16,238 nucleotides of DNA from NCBI GenBank assembly GCA_964606295.1, contig CAZSFR010000019.1, positions 1-16,238 on the forward strand, in the 5' to 3' direction. Below are positions 7,826 to 13,560 of this stretch, in pieces (within the stretch, counting starts at the first letter, position 1; each line of letters opens with the position of its first letter). The notes below the pieces were generated by a model. That model searched no databases and was not told where the DNA came from. It saw only the letters and a program-made list of their open reading frames with translations. A program made the position numbers and the translations under genes. The DNA comes from JAGOPB01 sp964606295. GTDB taxonomy: Bacteria; Patescibacteriota; Minisyncoccia; Phycocordibacterales; UBA9973.

Positions 7826-8302
7826 ATGGAAAATCAAAAAAGAAAAATATATTTTCTTAACTCTGGCGACTGCGCAATTTATTTTCTCGAACTTCTTCCA
7901 GAGGAAATGAAAAATAAGAAGAACATTCCAAAACTCTCCGATTATCTCAAAAAAACAATATTGGAAGATATTGGAATAGATACCCCTCTACCGCAACCGT
8001 TTGCTTACGAAAAGGACGGTATCGCATACATTGTGTGCGCAAACAAAATAATGGATATGTCTCAGATTGCTTCTCTTCTTCGAAAAGGGGAAGATGCTCC
8101 GTTTGATGAGCAAATGAACAATGAGACTATATTGTTCAAAGCTGAACCGAAACCGAATGAGATAAACAAATCATCCCAACCGAATATTGTCATTCATCGA
8201 AATGACATAGGGACCATCGGTGAGATGGGCAATGAATCCATGCCTTCTGGATTCCCTTGGCATAATTCAAAAATCCTGCCGGGGTCAGCAATGATTTCTT
8301 GA
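7826..8302 (+). CDS. Hypothetical protein, 158 residues
   Basis: I do not recognise this protein. It is soluble, with no signal or membrane segment. The N-terminal half (about 7-90) has a regular pattern of hydrophobic strands and helices (KIYFLNSGD, CAIYFLELLPEEM, a lysine-rich helix, then IAYIVCANKIMDMSQIASLL), suggesting a small alpha/beta domain. The C-terminal part (about 105-158) is rich in N, P, S and G and probably disordered, with PWHNSKILPG near the end. A good sigma70-like promoter upstream and a strong terminator downstream support a real single-gene unit, read opposite to its neighbours. The stop codon is TGA. Confidence 0.7.
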   Translation: MENQKRKIYFLNSGDCAIYFLELLPEEMKNKKNIPKLSDYLKKTILEDIGIDTPLPQPFAYEKDGIAYIVCANKIMDMSQIASLLRKGEDAPFDEQMNNETILFKAEPKPNEINKSSQPNIVIHRNDIGTIGEMGNESMPSGFPWHNSKILPGSAMIS

Positions 8303-8321
8303 TAAAAATATTTTAATTAAT

Positions 8322-8348
8322 CCGTAGCAACTCATGCTACGGTTTTTT
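8322..8348 (+). terminator. Intrinsic terminator after the gene at 7826
   Basis: CCGTAGCA (8322-8329) and TGCTACGG (8335-8342) form a perfect 8-bp stem around ACTCA, followed by six T residues. The stop codon of the convergent NYN gene lies in the T run. On the minus strand the tail is less T-rich, so termination there may be weaker. Confidence 0.85.
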
Positions 8349-8859
8349 ATTTGTACCCCATCAAATATTTCTTTGAATGGATCGAGAGGTCGAAGAATTC
8401 ATCCGCAGCTTCTTTGAGACGAAGTGAGGACGACTTACCGAATGAGGCGACTTCTACCTGTACGCCATGGGCGTTTTGGATGTATTCGATAAGGGGGACG
8501 AAGTCTCCGTCACCTGAGATGATGATGATAGCGTCGAGTTTTGGCGCCATTTTGATAGCGTCAACGACGAGTCCGACATCCCAGTCAGCTTTTTTCGAGC
8601 CATCGTTAAAAATTTGCAAATCTTTTACCTTTGTTTCTATACCGACTTTGACGAGCGCGTCGAAAAAGCCTTTCTCGTCTCCTGATTCGGATGCGATAAC
8701 ATAGGCGACGGCGCGGACGAGCTTGCGTCCTGCGACTGCATCTCGGACGATATTACCGAAGTTGACCTTGTGACCATACAAATTTTTTGCACTGTGGTAT
8801 AGGTTCTGTGCGTCGATGAAAACTCCAACTCTCTGATCTTTGTGTTTAATAACACTCAT
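8347..8859 (-). CDS. NYN domain protein (LabA/DUF88 family, PIN-like nuclease fold)
   Basis: This 170-residue protein is a single NYN domain. The acidic residues that form the metal-dependent active site of PIN-like nucleases are present: D16 in VFIDAQNLY, D92 and D94 in ADWDVGLVVD, and D117 and D119 in IISGDGDFVPLI. The ISGDGDF motif is diagnostic of the LabA-like branch. A C-terminal helix (SLRLKEAADEFFDL) completes the fold. Proteins of this family are predicted or shown endoribonucleases; the RNA target is unknown. It lies on the same strand between rpsO and pnp. AT-rich sequence upstream includes two copies of AAAAATTAATAAT and no Shine-Dalgarno. Confidence 0.9.
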   Translation of the reverse strand: MSVIKHKDQRVGVFIDAQNLYHSAKNLYGHKVNFGNIVRDAVAGRKLVRAVAYVIASESGDEKGFFDALVKVGIETKVKDLQIFNDGSKKADWDVGLVVDAIKMAPKLDAIIIISGDGDFVPLIEYIQNAHGVQVEVASFGKSSSLRLKEAADEFFDLSIHSKKYLMGYK

Positions 8860-8868
8860 AAAATAATG

Positions 8869-8895
8869 AAAAATTAATAATTAAAAATTAATAAT
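8869..8895. repeat. Two tandem AAAAATTAATAAT copies upstream of the NYN gene
   Basis: Identical 13-base units at 8869-8881 and 8883-8895 have a 14-base period. They lie 10-36 bases upstream of the NYN start codon in very AT-rich DNA, where they could act as an UP-like promoter element or be simple low-complexity sequence. Confidence 0.6.
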
Positions 8896-8968
8896 GGAAA
8901 TACGAAATATTATAAAAAGCTCTCTACCTCAGTATACTCCAAAAAAAGAATTATAGCTCTCTCAAAAC

Positions 8969-8991
8969 AAAAACCCACAATGTGAGTTTTT
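8969..8991 (-). terminator. Terminator of rpsO
   Basis: A hairpin (8969-8977 with 8983-8991, one mismatch, five-base loop) is followed on the minus strand by TTTTGTTTTG. It starts 20 bases after the rpsO stop codon. Confidence 0.7.
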
Positions 8992-9011
8992 GCTTAAAGA
9001 TTTTTGAAAAA

Positions 9012-9248
9012 TTACTGAGCAGTTGTTTTCTTGCTTCGGTCGAGGTACTTCATGTGTACTCGTCGATCAGCAACCATCTTCAAGAGTCCACGCCTACTGC
9101 CGACATCCTTCTTGTGTTTCTTCAAGTGAGTAGTCAATTCGTCGATTCTCTTTGAAAGTATGGCAACTTGCACCTCTGAAGAGCCAGTATCTTTGTCGTG
9201 TTTTGCGCTTTTCTTGATAAGCGTCGTTTTTTGTTTGGTCGTCAACAT
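9012..9248 (-). CDS. rpsO: 30S ribosomal protein S15
   Basis: The 78-residue product matches S15 through most of its length: LTTKQK at the start, DTGSSEVQVAIL (20-31), then RIDELTTHLKKHKKD and the SRRGLLKMVADRR rRNA-binding stretch. S15 binds the central domain of 16S rRNA early in 30S assembly and contributes to an intersubunit bridge. The C-terminus is short: after KYLDRSKKTTAQ the protein stops, without the last ten or so residues (a ...LI..LGLR tail) found in E. coli S15 (89 residues). The frame continues six codons upstream, but the -10 box (9255-9260) lies there, so the ATG at 9246-9248 is the start. A terminator follows. Confidence 0.97.
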   Translation of the reverse strand: MLTTKQKTTLIKKSAKHDKDTGSSEVQVAILSKRIDELTTHLKKHKKDVGSRRGLLKMVADRRVHMKYLDRSKKTTAQ

Positions 9249-9254
9249 GTGTGT

Positions 9255-9283
9255 ACAATAGCACATATGCAGAAATATTGCAA
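9255..9283 (-). promoter_or_regulatory. Leaderless-type promoter of rpsO
   Basis: TTGCAA (9283-9278), an exact 17-base spacer and TATTGT (9260-9255) lie on the minus strand. Six bases (ACACAC) separate the -10 box from the ATG at 9248, leaving no room for a ribosome-binding site. Confidence 0.7.
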
Positions 9284-9455
9284 GTCCAACGTATAGGTCC
9301 AGTCACGTTAGGTTCAGTTGCTGACAATTCATCAAATTTTCTATCTGAAAGAGAAGTCGTTCGTGTTTCATTATTCAGGATAATTGGTGTTACAATATTT
9401 GAATGTCGTAAAATGGTGTCAACCAAAGGCTGACCAATGTTCGGCTCAAAATCAC

Positions 9456-10373
9456 ATGAATGAAATCCAAAAGCTGAAACGTGAATTTCTCGAATACGTG
9501 GAAATCGAAAAGGGCCATAGTTTGAAAACAGTCAACAACTATGATCATTACCTCACGCGATTCTTCGACCATGCAAAAATAGAAAATGTGAAAGATATTA
9601 CAGACGAAGCAATTCGCGAATTCCGTCTCGCGCTCAACAGATCCGCTGGTGTCAAAGTCCGCGGACAAAGCGCCACGACGATGAAGAGAAATACGCAGAA
9701 CTATTATCTCATCGCGCTCCGAGTTTTCCTCAAATACATGATGAAGCGTGGCATCACAGCACTTCCTGTCGAGCGTATCGAACTTGCGAAAATCCCCGAA
9801 CGTCAGCTGGATCTCATCTCGACAGACGAACTCACGCGACTCCTCCGTGCGCCCGATGAAAGCGAGAAAGGTCTTCGCGACAACGCAATACTAGAACTTT
9901 TTTTCTCGACAGGACTTCGTCTCTCTGAACTCTGCTCGCTCAATCGCGACCTCGATCTTTCCAAAGATGAGTTTTCGATTCGTGGAAAAGGTGAAAAGGT
10001 GCGGGTTGTTTTTCTCTCTGATGAGGCGCGCGCAAGCATCAAAAAGTATCTTGTGTCGCGCAAAGATTTCAAAGAACCGCTTTTTGTTCAACAGTCATAT
10101 CGCACGACAGAAACAGGGCGTCTCACTCCCCGCTCGATTGAGCGATTGGTAAAATACTATGCAGTCAAAGCGGGTATCTCGAAGAAAGTCACTCCCCACG
10201 TTTTGCGTCACGGATTTGCGACCGACCTTCTTTCCAACGGCGCAGATATACGAAGCGTGCAGATGATGCTCGGTCATGCCAACATTGCGACGACACAGAT
10301 ATATACCCACATCACGGACAAGCAGTTGCGAGATGTCCATAAAAAGTTTCATTCAAAGAAGATAGCCAATTGA
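9456..10373 (+). CDS. XerC/XerD-like tyrosine recombinase
   Basis: From the ATG at 9456 the protein has 305 residues, the normal Xer size. An N-terminal SAM-like core-binding domain (about 1-90) precedes the catalytic domain. The catalytic set is complete: R155 in STGLRLSEL, the lysine of IRGKGEKVRV, H248 and R251 in PHVLRHGFAT, H274 in MLGHANIATT and the nucleophile Y283 in IYTHI. Xer recombinases resolve chromosome dimers at dif with the FtsK translocase; being the only such gene visible, with no att-like repeats, a housekeeping role is likelier than a mobile-element one. The frame is open upstream to a TTG at 9384, which I reject as a start because an extended -10 (9388-9396) overlaps it and the extra residues do not look like Xer. 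A gene symbol cannot be fixed between xerC, xerD and xerA. Confidence 0.93.
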   Translation: MNEIQKLKREFLEYVEIEKGHSLKTVNNYDHYLTRFFDHAKIENVKDITDEAIREFRLALNRSAGVKVRGQSATTMKRNTQNYYLIALRVFLKYMMKRGITALPVERIELAKIPERQLDLISTDELTRLLRAPDESEKGLRDNAILELFFSTGLRLSELCSLNRDLDLSKDEFSIRGKGEKVRVVFLSDEARASIKKYLVSRKDFKEPLFVQQSYRTTETGRLTPRSIERLVKYYAVKAGISKKVTPHVLRHGFATDLLSNGADIRSVQMMLGHANIATTQIYTHITDKQLRDVHKKFHSKKIAN

Positions 10374-10375
10374 TA

Positions 10376-10396
10376 TACACAGGCAAGACCTGTGTA
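10376..10396 (+). terminator. Hairpin after the recombinase gene
   Basis: TACACAGG (10376-10383) pairs perfectly with CCTGTGTA (10389-10396) around CAAGA, two bases after the stop codon. The downstream tract (GAGAGGCTTTCTT) is only partly T-rich, so it may protect or end the mRNA rather than act as a strong terminator. Confidence 0.5.
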
Positions 10397-10466
10397 GAGA
10401 GGCTTTCTTCTCAATATACGTAATCACGTACTTCTTATGCCAGTGACATCTTTGTCAAATAAAAAT

Positions 10467-10487
10467 CCGCCCAGAATTTCTGAGCGG
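10467..10487 (-). terminator. Terminator of the receiver-like gene
   Basis: A GC-rich hairpin with arms CCGCCCAGAA (10467-10476) and TTCTGAGCGG (10478-10487), one G-U pair and innermost bases forming the loop, runs on the minus strand into ATTTTTATTT. It lies 22 bases past the stop codon at 10510. Confidence 0.75.
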
Positions 10488-10509
10488 TTATCCCGAGGAG
10501 TCGGAATGA

Positions 10510-10938
10510 TTAAATTATTTTCTCTAGTTCTTTTAAGGTTTGGTTTCGAATATGAAATTTTCGAAGCTGGCTTTCTGTGAAGGTAAATGATATCGGCCTC
10601 CTTTTCTTCATCGACAAGTTTTTCATTGCCAGTTCTCTCATTTGTTCGACATCCAACTCTTCTGTGAATATACCAACGATGGCCATGGAGTTTGGTCCAG
10701 AGAAAATATAATCAAGGAGCGCCCCACCAGAGGTTTTGCCAGTTATTCCATTTCCGAAATTGTCATCTAACAGTATGACAGTATACACATCGTTCGCCGT
10801 TTCCTTTTTCACATCTTCAAATGTGCGGACTGTATCAATGTGAATTCCTTTGTTTATGTTTTTCATGACAGCGGTGCAATATTCATAGACTCTTTTGAGT
10901 TTCAACTCATCATGCATAGCAATCAATATCTTACACAT
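10510..10938 (-). CDS. Receiver-like (CheY-fold) stand-alone protein, tentative
   Basis: The protein (142 residues from the ATG at 10938) starts like a response-regulator receiver: strand MCKILIAMHDE, a helix, then VYTVILLDDN with an aspartate pair where the phosphoacceptor usually sits. A later VGIFTEE strand resembles the switch Thr region, and a KKRRP segment stands near the conserved Lys-Pro. Only one acidic residue follows the first strand, and no output domain is present. Overall similarity is weak, so this is a fold-level guess. The promoter at 11000-11026 overlaps the upstream ATG at 11001, excluding it as a start. ATG 10983 would add 15 residues and give a leader of about ten bases; I prefer 10938 because it begins at the first strand. 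No histidine kinase is in the window. Confidence 0.5.
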   Translation of the reverse strand: MCKILIAMHDELKLKRVYEYCTAVMKNINKGIHIDTVRTFEDVKKETANDVYTVILLDDNFGNGITGKTSGGALLDYIFSGPNSMAIVGIFTEELDVEQMRELAMKNLSMKKRRPISFTFTESQLRKFHIRNQTLKELEKII

Positions 10939-10999
10939 ACATTTTGTTTTTTTGATTTGAAATAATTCACAGGTTACCTGCATGCAATCTACAAGTGAC

Positions 11000-11026
11000 A
11001 TTATATAAATTCTCCCGTGTTGTCAA
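11000..11026 (-). promoter_or_regulatory. Promoter of the receiver-like gene
   Basis: Both boxes are perfect consensus on the minus strand (TTGACA 11026-11021, TATAAT 11005-11000) but with a 15-base spacer, two shorter than optimal. The short spacer could mean dependence on an activator that distorts DNA, or simply a weaker promoter. The divergent methyltransferase -10 box is about 40 bases away. Confidence 0.65.
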
Positions 11027-11064
11027 ACCGGCTACCACTACTTTCCTTCAGAGTCGAAAAGCGT

Positions 11065-11070
11065 TATCAT
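11065..11070 (+). promoter_or_regulatory. -10 box of the methyltransferase-exonuclease III unit
   Basis: TATCAT lies six bases before the ATG at 11077, the same spacing as at rpsO and the gene at 5400. The -35 region (TTTCCT, 11042-11047, 17-base spacer) is poor. Confidence 0.45.
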
Positions 11071-11076
11071 TTGACT

Positions 11077-11727
11077 ATGAGCTATGACATTCTCCACAAA
11101 CACTTTGAAACTGCATATCGTACAGGGACAGATCTCTGGAGCGATACTGCGTCAAGCATGATCAACGCCAAAGCACTTGCAGAAGTTGTGCCAGCGGGAG
11201 GCATCGTCCTTGATCTCGGATGTGGTCGCGGACGATTCGCTTTCGAGCTTGTGAAACATGGACTGCGCGTGATTGGGCTCGACATCATTCCTCTGATTGT
11301 GAAACAAAATAATGAAGAGGTGAAAAGACTTACGCTTGAGAAAACTCTTCGTTTTGCTGAAGGAAGCGTGTTTGACATTCCCTTTGCGGAAAACGGATTC
11401 GAAGCAGTCATTGATATCGGATTGCTCCACCACATCAGACCTGATGATTTCGAAAAATACGTCAACGAAGTTGCGCGTGTCACGAAGAAGGACGGCTATC
11501 TTTTCCTTGTTGAGCTTTCGAAGGAGAACAATGCCTATCTTTCGTGGAATCCAAAAGCAGATGAAAAAAATGATTTTGATTATCACGGGGTTCCTTATCA
11601 TTTTTTCACGCCAGATGAAATAGAAAAAATATTTGCTCAGCATTTCACGGTAATCTCGCACAAAGTAAAATATCGCGAAGACCGAGACGACGAAGCGCAT
11701 CTCGTCACTCTCCTTCAGAAGAAATAG
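11077..11727 (+). CDS. Class I SAM-dependent methyltransferase
   Basis: The 216-residue protein has a Rossmann methyltransferase core of the Methyltransf_11/25 type. Motif I is VLDLGCGRGRF (44-54), the acidic residue ending strand 2 is D69 in VIGLD, and FDIPFAENGFEAVIDIGLLHH covers motifs II-III. YLFLVELSK forms the next strand. The substrate cannot be inferred; small molecules, quinone-like compounds and nucleic acids are all possible for this group. The frame extends 20 codons further upstream, but the first ATG after the putative -10 box is 11077, which also starts the recognisable domain. Its stop codon is one base before the start of exonuclease III, so the two genes are almost certainly co-transcribed and may be translationally coupled. 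Confidence 0.85.
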   Translation: MSYDILHKHFETAYRTGTDLWSDTASSMINAKALAEVVPAGGIVLDLGCGRGRFAFELVKHGLRVIGLDIIPLIVKQNNEEVKRLTLEKTLRFAEGSVFDIPFAENGFEAVIDIGLLHHIRPDDFEKYVNEVARVTKKDGYLFLVELSKENNAYLSWNPKADEKNDFDYHGVPYHFFTPDEIEKIFAQHFTVISHKVKYREDRDDEAHLVTLLQKK

Positions 11728-11728
11728 T

Positions 11729-12499
11729 ATGAAGATTGTCTCATGGAACACAAATGGACTTCGCGCAACGGTGAAACAAGGATATTTTGATGGACTCTTC
11801 AAAGATTTGAAAGGAGATATCGTTTGTTTACAAGAAACGAAATCAGAAAAGGAGCAGTTGCCACTCGAAATTCAAAATGTGAAAGGCTACGAAGCATTTT
11901 TTGAATCATCGCAGGCACGCAAAGGGTACAGTGGTGTTGCAGTCTATTCGAATGTGAAACCAGAAAAAGTCGAGTACGGTATCGGTGTCGACGAGCTTGA
12001 TCAAGAGGGGCGAACCATCATTTCATATTATAAAAATTTTGTACTCATGAATTGCTACTTCCCCAACGGCGGTGGCGCACCGGAGCGTCTGGACTACAAG
12101 CTTCGTTTCTACGATGCGTTCTTAGAAAAAATTAAAAAGATTGAGAAAACTATGCCTGTCATTCTCTGTGGAGATGTAAATGTTGCACACAATGAGATAG
12201 ATATCGCGCGTCCAAAAGAAAATGAAAATCATGTCGGATTCCTGCCCGAAGAACGCGCGTGGATGGATGAAGTGATCGGAGCTGGATTCGTTGATGTGTT
12301 TCGTCATCTTAATCCGAGCAAGAAAGATGCATATACGTATTGGGATATGAAAAGCCGGGCGCGTGATCGAAACGTGGGTTGGCGGATTGACTACTTCATT
12401 GTTTCACCAAAACTTTTGAAATATATAAAAAAGATTGAGCATCATACCGAATATTACGGCAGTGACCATTGCCCGATCTCAATGACAATCGAGATATAG
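11729..12499 (+). CDS. xth: Exonuclease III / AP endonuclease
   Basis: This 256-residue protein is a complete ExoIII/APE1-family enzyme. It has the metal-binding N7 in SWNTNGLR, E36 in LQETKS, Y110 in CYFPNGG, D149 and N151 in CGDVNVAH, the WRIDYFIVS segment, and D246-H247 in GSDHCPI. It cleaves DNA 5' of abasic sites and has 3'-phosphatase and 3'-5' exonuclease activity in base-excision repair. It begins one base after the methyltransferase stop, so it depends on the upstream promoter. Three bases after the stop codon a diverged second copy of the last eleven codons begins (12503-12535), encoding HCPISLTIDI and a stop against HCPISMTIEI in the gene itself, as if the 3' end had been exchanged by recombination. 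Confidence 0.97.
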   Translation: MKIVSWNTNGLRATVKQGYFDGLFKDLKGDIVCLQETKSEKEQLPLEIQNVKGYEAFFESSQARKGYSGVAVYSNVKPEKVEYGIGVDELDQEGRTIISYYKNFVLMNCYFPNGGGAPERLDYKLRFYDAFLEKIKKIEKTMPVILCGDVNVAHNEIDIARPKENENHVGFLPEERAWMDEVIGAGFVDVFRHLNPSKKDAYTYWDMKSRARDRNVGWRIDYFIVSPKLLKYIKKIEHHTEYYGSDHCPISMTIEI

Positions 12500-12502
12500 G
12501 GA

Positions 12503-12535
12503 CATTGCCCGATCTCGCTTACGATTGACATATAG
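12503..12535 (+). pseudogene. Relic of a second exonuclease III 3' end
   Basis: These 33 bases match 12467-12499, the 3' end of the exonuclease III gene, at 27 of 33 positions. In the matching frame they read HCPISLTIDI plus TAG. Three differing codons are synonymous and two are conservative (Met to Leu, Glu to Asp), so the copy diverged as coding sequence in a homologous gene, not as a passive tandem duplication. Its left edge coincides with the SDH active-site codons (GACATT against GACCATT, one C lost). Confidence 0.65.
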
Positions 12536-12551
12536 AGAGTAAAAAAAGTTT

Positions 12552-12580
12552 AAAGCCCGACCTTGGATAGATCGGGCTTT
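12552..12580. terminator. Terminator hairpin between exonuclease III and the gene at 12599
   Basis: AAAGCCCGA (12552-12560) and TCGGGCTTT (12572-12580) form a perfect 9-bp stem with an 11-base loop. The minus-strand side continues as AAACTTTTTTT, good for ending the 12599-12964 gene. The plus-strand tail (TTTGGGTTAAAAAATTTTT) is less typical but may still serve exonuclease III. Confidence 0.7.
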
Positions 12581-12598
12581 GGGTTAAAAAATTTTTGA

Positions 12599-12964
12599 TT
12601 AATTGGGTTGCAATTGAATTGCATTTTCAGTTGCCAGTTTCAATGGAGAAAACTGACCAGAAATTCTGGACGCAGCCCCGTTGAGAAGGTTGCTTTTCAG
12701 CGAAGTGCAATTTGAGCTGTAGCTGTTTATAATGTTTTTCAGAGAAGCTCTGATAGTTAATGAATTTGGAACATCGTTTAATTCCTGGATTAACTGATTT
12801 CCCTGCGGAATTATTTTCTCAACGATTACCGCATTAAATTTTACCGGCTGCTTTTTGCCGTAAAAATATATTGCCTCATGGATTGAGTCCAATAATTCTT
12901 TCGCAACATTTTCTGTTGCATTGGCTGTGGCAGAGCTCTTTACTCCTTGGTTTGTTTTTTTCAT
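12599..12964 (-). CDS. Hypothetical protein, 121 residues
   Basis: I do not recognise it. The protein is soluble and mainly helical, with a Lys-, Ser-, Ala- and Asn-rich start (about 1-18), an amphipathic helix (ENVAKELLDSIHEAIYFYG), a strand-like VKFNAVIVEKIIPQG, and an Asn/Ser-rich second half ending in ENAIQLQPN. No membrane segment or catalytic motif is visible. The frame extends upstream to 13111, but the promoter at 13011-13039 lies inside that extension, so the ATG at 12962-12964, preceded by an A-rich leader, is the best start. Asparagine and glutamine content is higher than in neighbouring genes, which may indicate fast evolution or a different origin. A terminator follows. Confidence 0.6.
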   Translation of the reverse strand: MKKTNQGVKSSATANATENVAKELLDSIHEAIYFYGKKQPVKFNAVIVEKIIPQGNQLIQELNDVPNSLTIRASLKNIINSYSSNCTSLKSNLLNGAASRISGQFSPLKLATENAIQLQPN

Positions 12965-13010
12965 CTTTTTAATTTTTTTTTTAAAATATAAGTTAAATAT
13001 TGTTGCGAGA

Positions 13011-13039
13011 AGTGTAACAGTGGGGTGTTGGTATGTCAA
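13011..13039 (-). promoter_or_regulatory. Promoter of the gene at 12599-12964
   Basis: A perfect TTGACA (13039-13034), a 17-base spacer and TACACT (13016-13011) preceded by TGT, an extended -10 feature, form one of the strongest promoters in the window. Unlike the leaderless cases it leaves a leader of about 40 very AT-rich bases before the ATG at 12964. Confidence 0.7.
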
Positions 13040-13119
13040 ATGCATTAGTAACACTTTAAGAGTTTTGTACGTTATACTATATGATGTGTCGCAGATTACT
13101 AGTTCACCCACACCTACTT

Positions 13120-13542
13120 ATGACAAAAAAGATAGCATATATCATGGGGTCGTTTTTCATTCTCATCGCACTTCTCGGTTTCTTCAACTCACGACTTTTT
13201 GGCAACAGTGGCTTCTTTCGCACTGACACTCTTTACAATGTGATTCATCTCATTGTGGGTCTTTGCATTATTATTGTCGCAAACAAAGGGAAGAAGGTCG
13301 TCTACACTTATTTCATTTTTGGATTTGTCTACCTCATTATTGCGGTTCTAGGGTTTGACCAAGTCCGTAACGTAAAGATTGGGGGTTCGTCTCTCACCTC
13401 CGATGTAAACAGCGCAGATAATGTATTACACATCATACTTTCCGCTATTTTCTTCATCTTGAGCTTTCTCTCACGTACACCCAAAGTAGTCGATCGCTCC
13501 CCTGTCAAAGTTCTCGACGAAGAGGATTACATAAAATCATAA
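13120..13542 (+). CDS. Small four-helix membrane protein, DUF4383-like
   Basis: The 140-residue protein has four predicted transmembrane helices (about 5-22, 39-55, 61-79 and 101-118) and an acidic cytoplasmic tail. The segment after helix 1 (GFFRTDTLYNVIHLIVGL) and the NVLHIILSAIFFI segment of helix 4 resemble DUF4383, a small membrane family of unknown function. The frame is open back to 13081, but the ATG at 13120 directly precedes the first membrane helix and lies downstream of a TATACT box (13073-13078). The next gene starts 18 bases after its stop, so the two may form an operon, although a weak separate promoter is possible. No Shine-Dalgarno is evident. Confidence 0.75.
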   Translation: MTKKIAYIMGSFFILIALLGFFNSRLFGNSGFFRTDTLYNVIHLIVGLCIIIVANKGKKVVYTYFIFGFVYLIIAVLGFDQVRNVKIGGSSLTSDVNSADNVLHIILSAIFFILSFLSRTPKVVDRSPVKVLDEEDYIKS

Positions 13543-13560
13543 AACAGTAACAATCTTTGT

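Noticed and set aside
8869..8895. CRISPR-like or iteron repeat
   Set aside because: There are only two AT-rich 13-base units with a single base between, no spacers and no replication or Cas genes.
9384..9455. Extended N-terminus of the recombinase from a TTG start
   Set aside because: The region overlaps an extended -10 element (9388-9396), and the 24 extra residues do not resemble the Xer N-terminal domain.
9384..10373. Mobile integrative element around the tyrosine recombinase
   Set aside because: No att-like direct repeats, tRNA target, excisionase, relaxase or phage genes are nearby. Neighbours are housekeeping genes, so a Xer role is likelier.
11152..11802. Minus-strand open frame of 216 codons
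   Set aside because: It is antisense to the methyltransferase and the start of exonuclease III, both of which have clear catalytic motifs.
12921..13226. Plus-strand frame of 101 codons overlapping the 12599 gene and the DUF4383-like gene
   Set aside because: It overlaps two better-supported genes and shows no domain, and the strong minus-strand promoter at 13011-13039 lies inside it.
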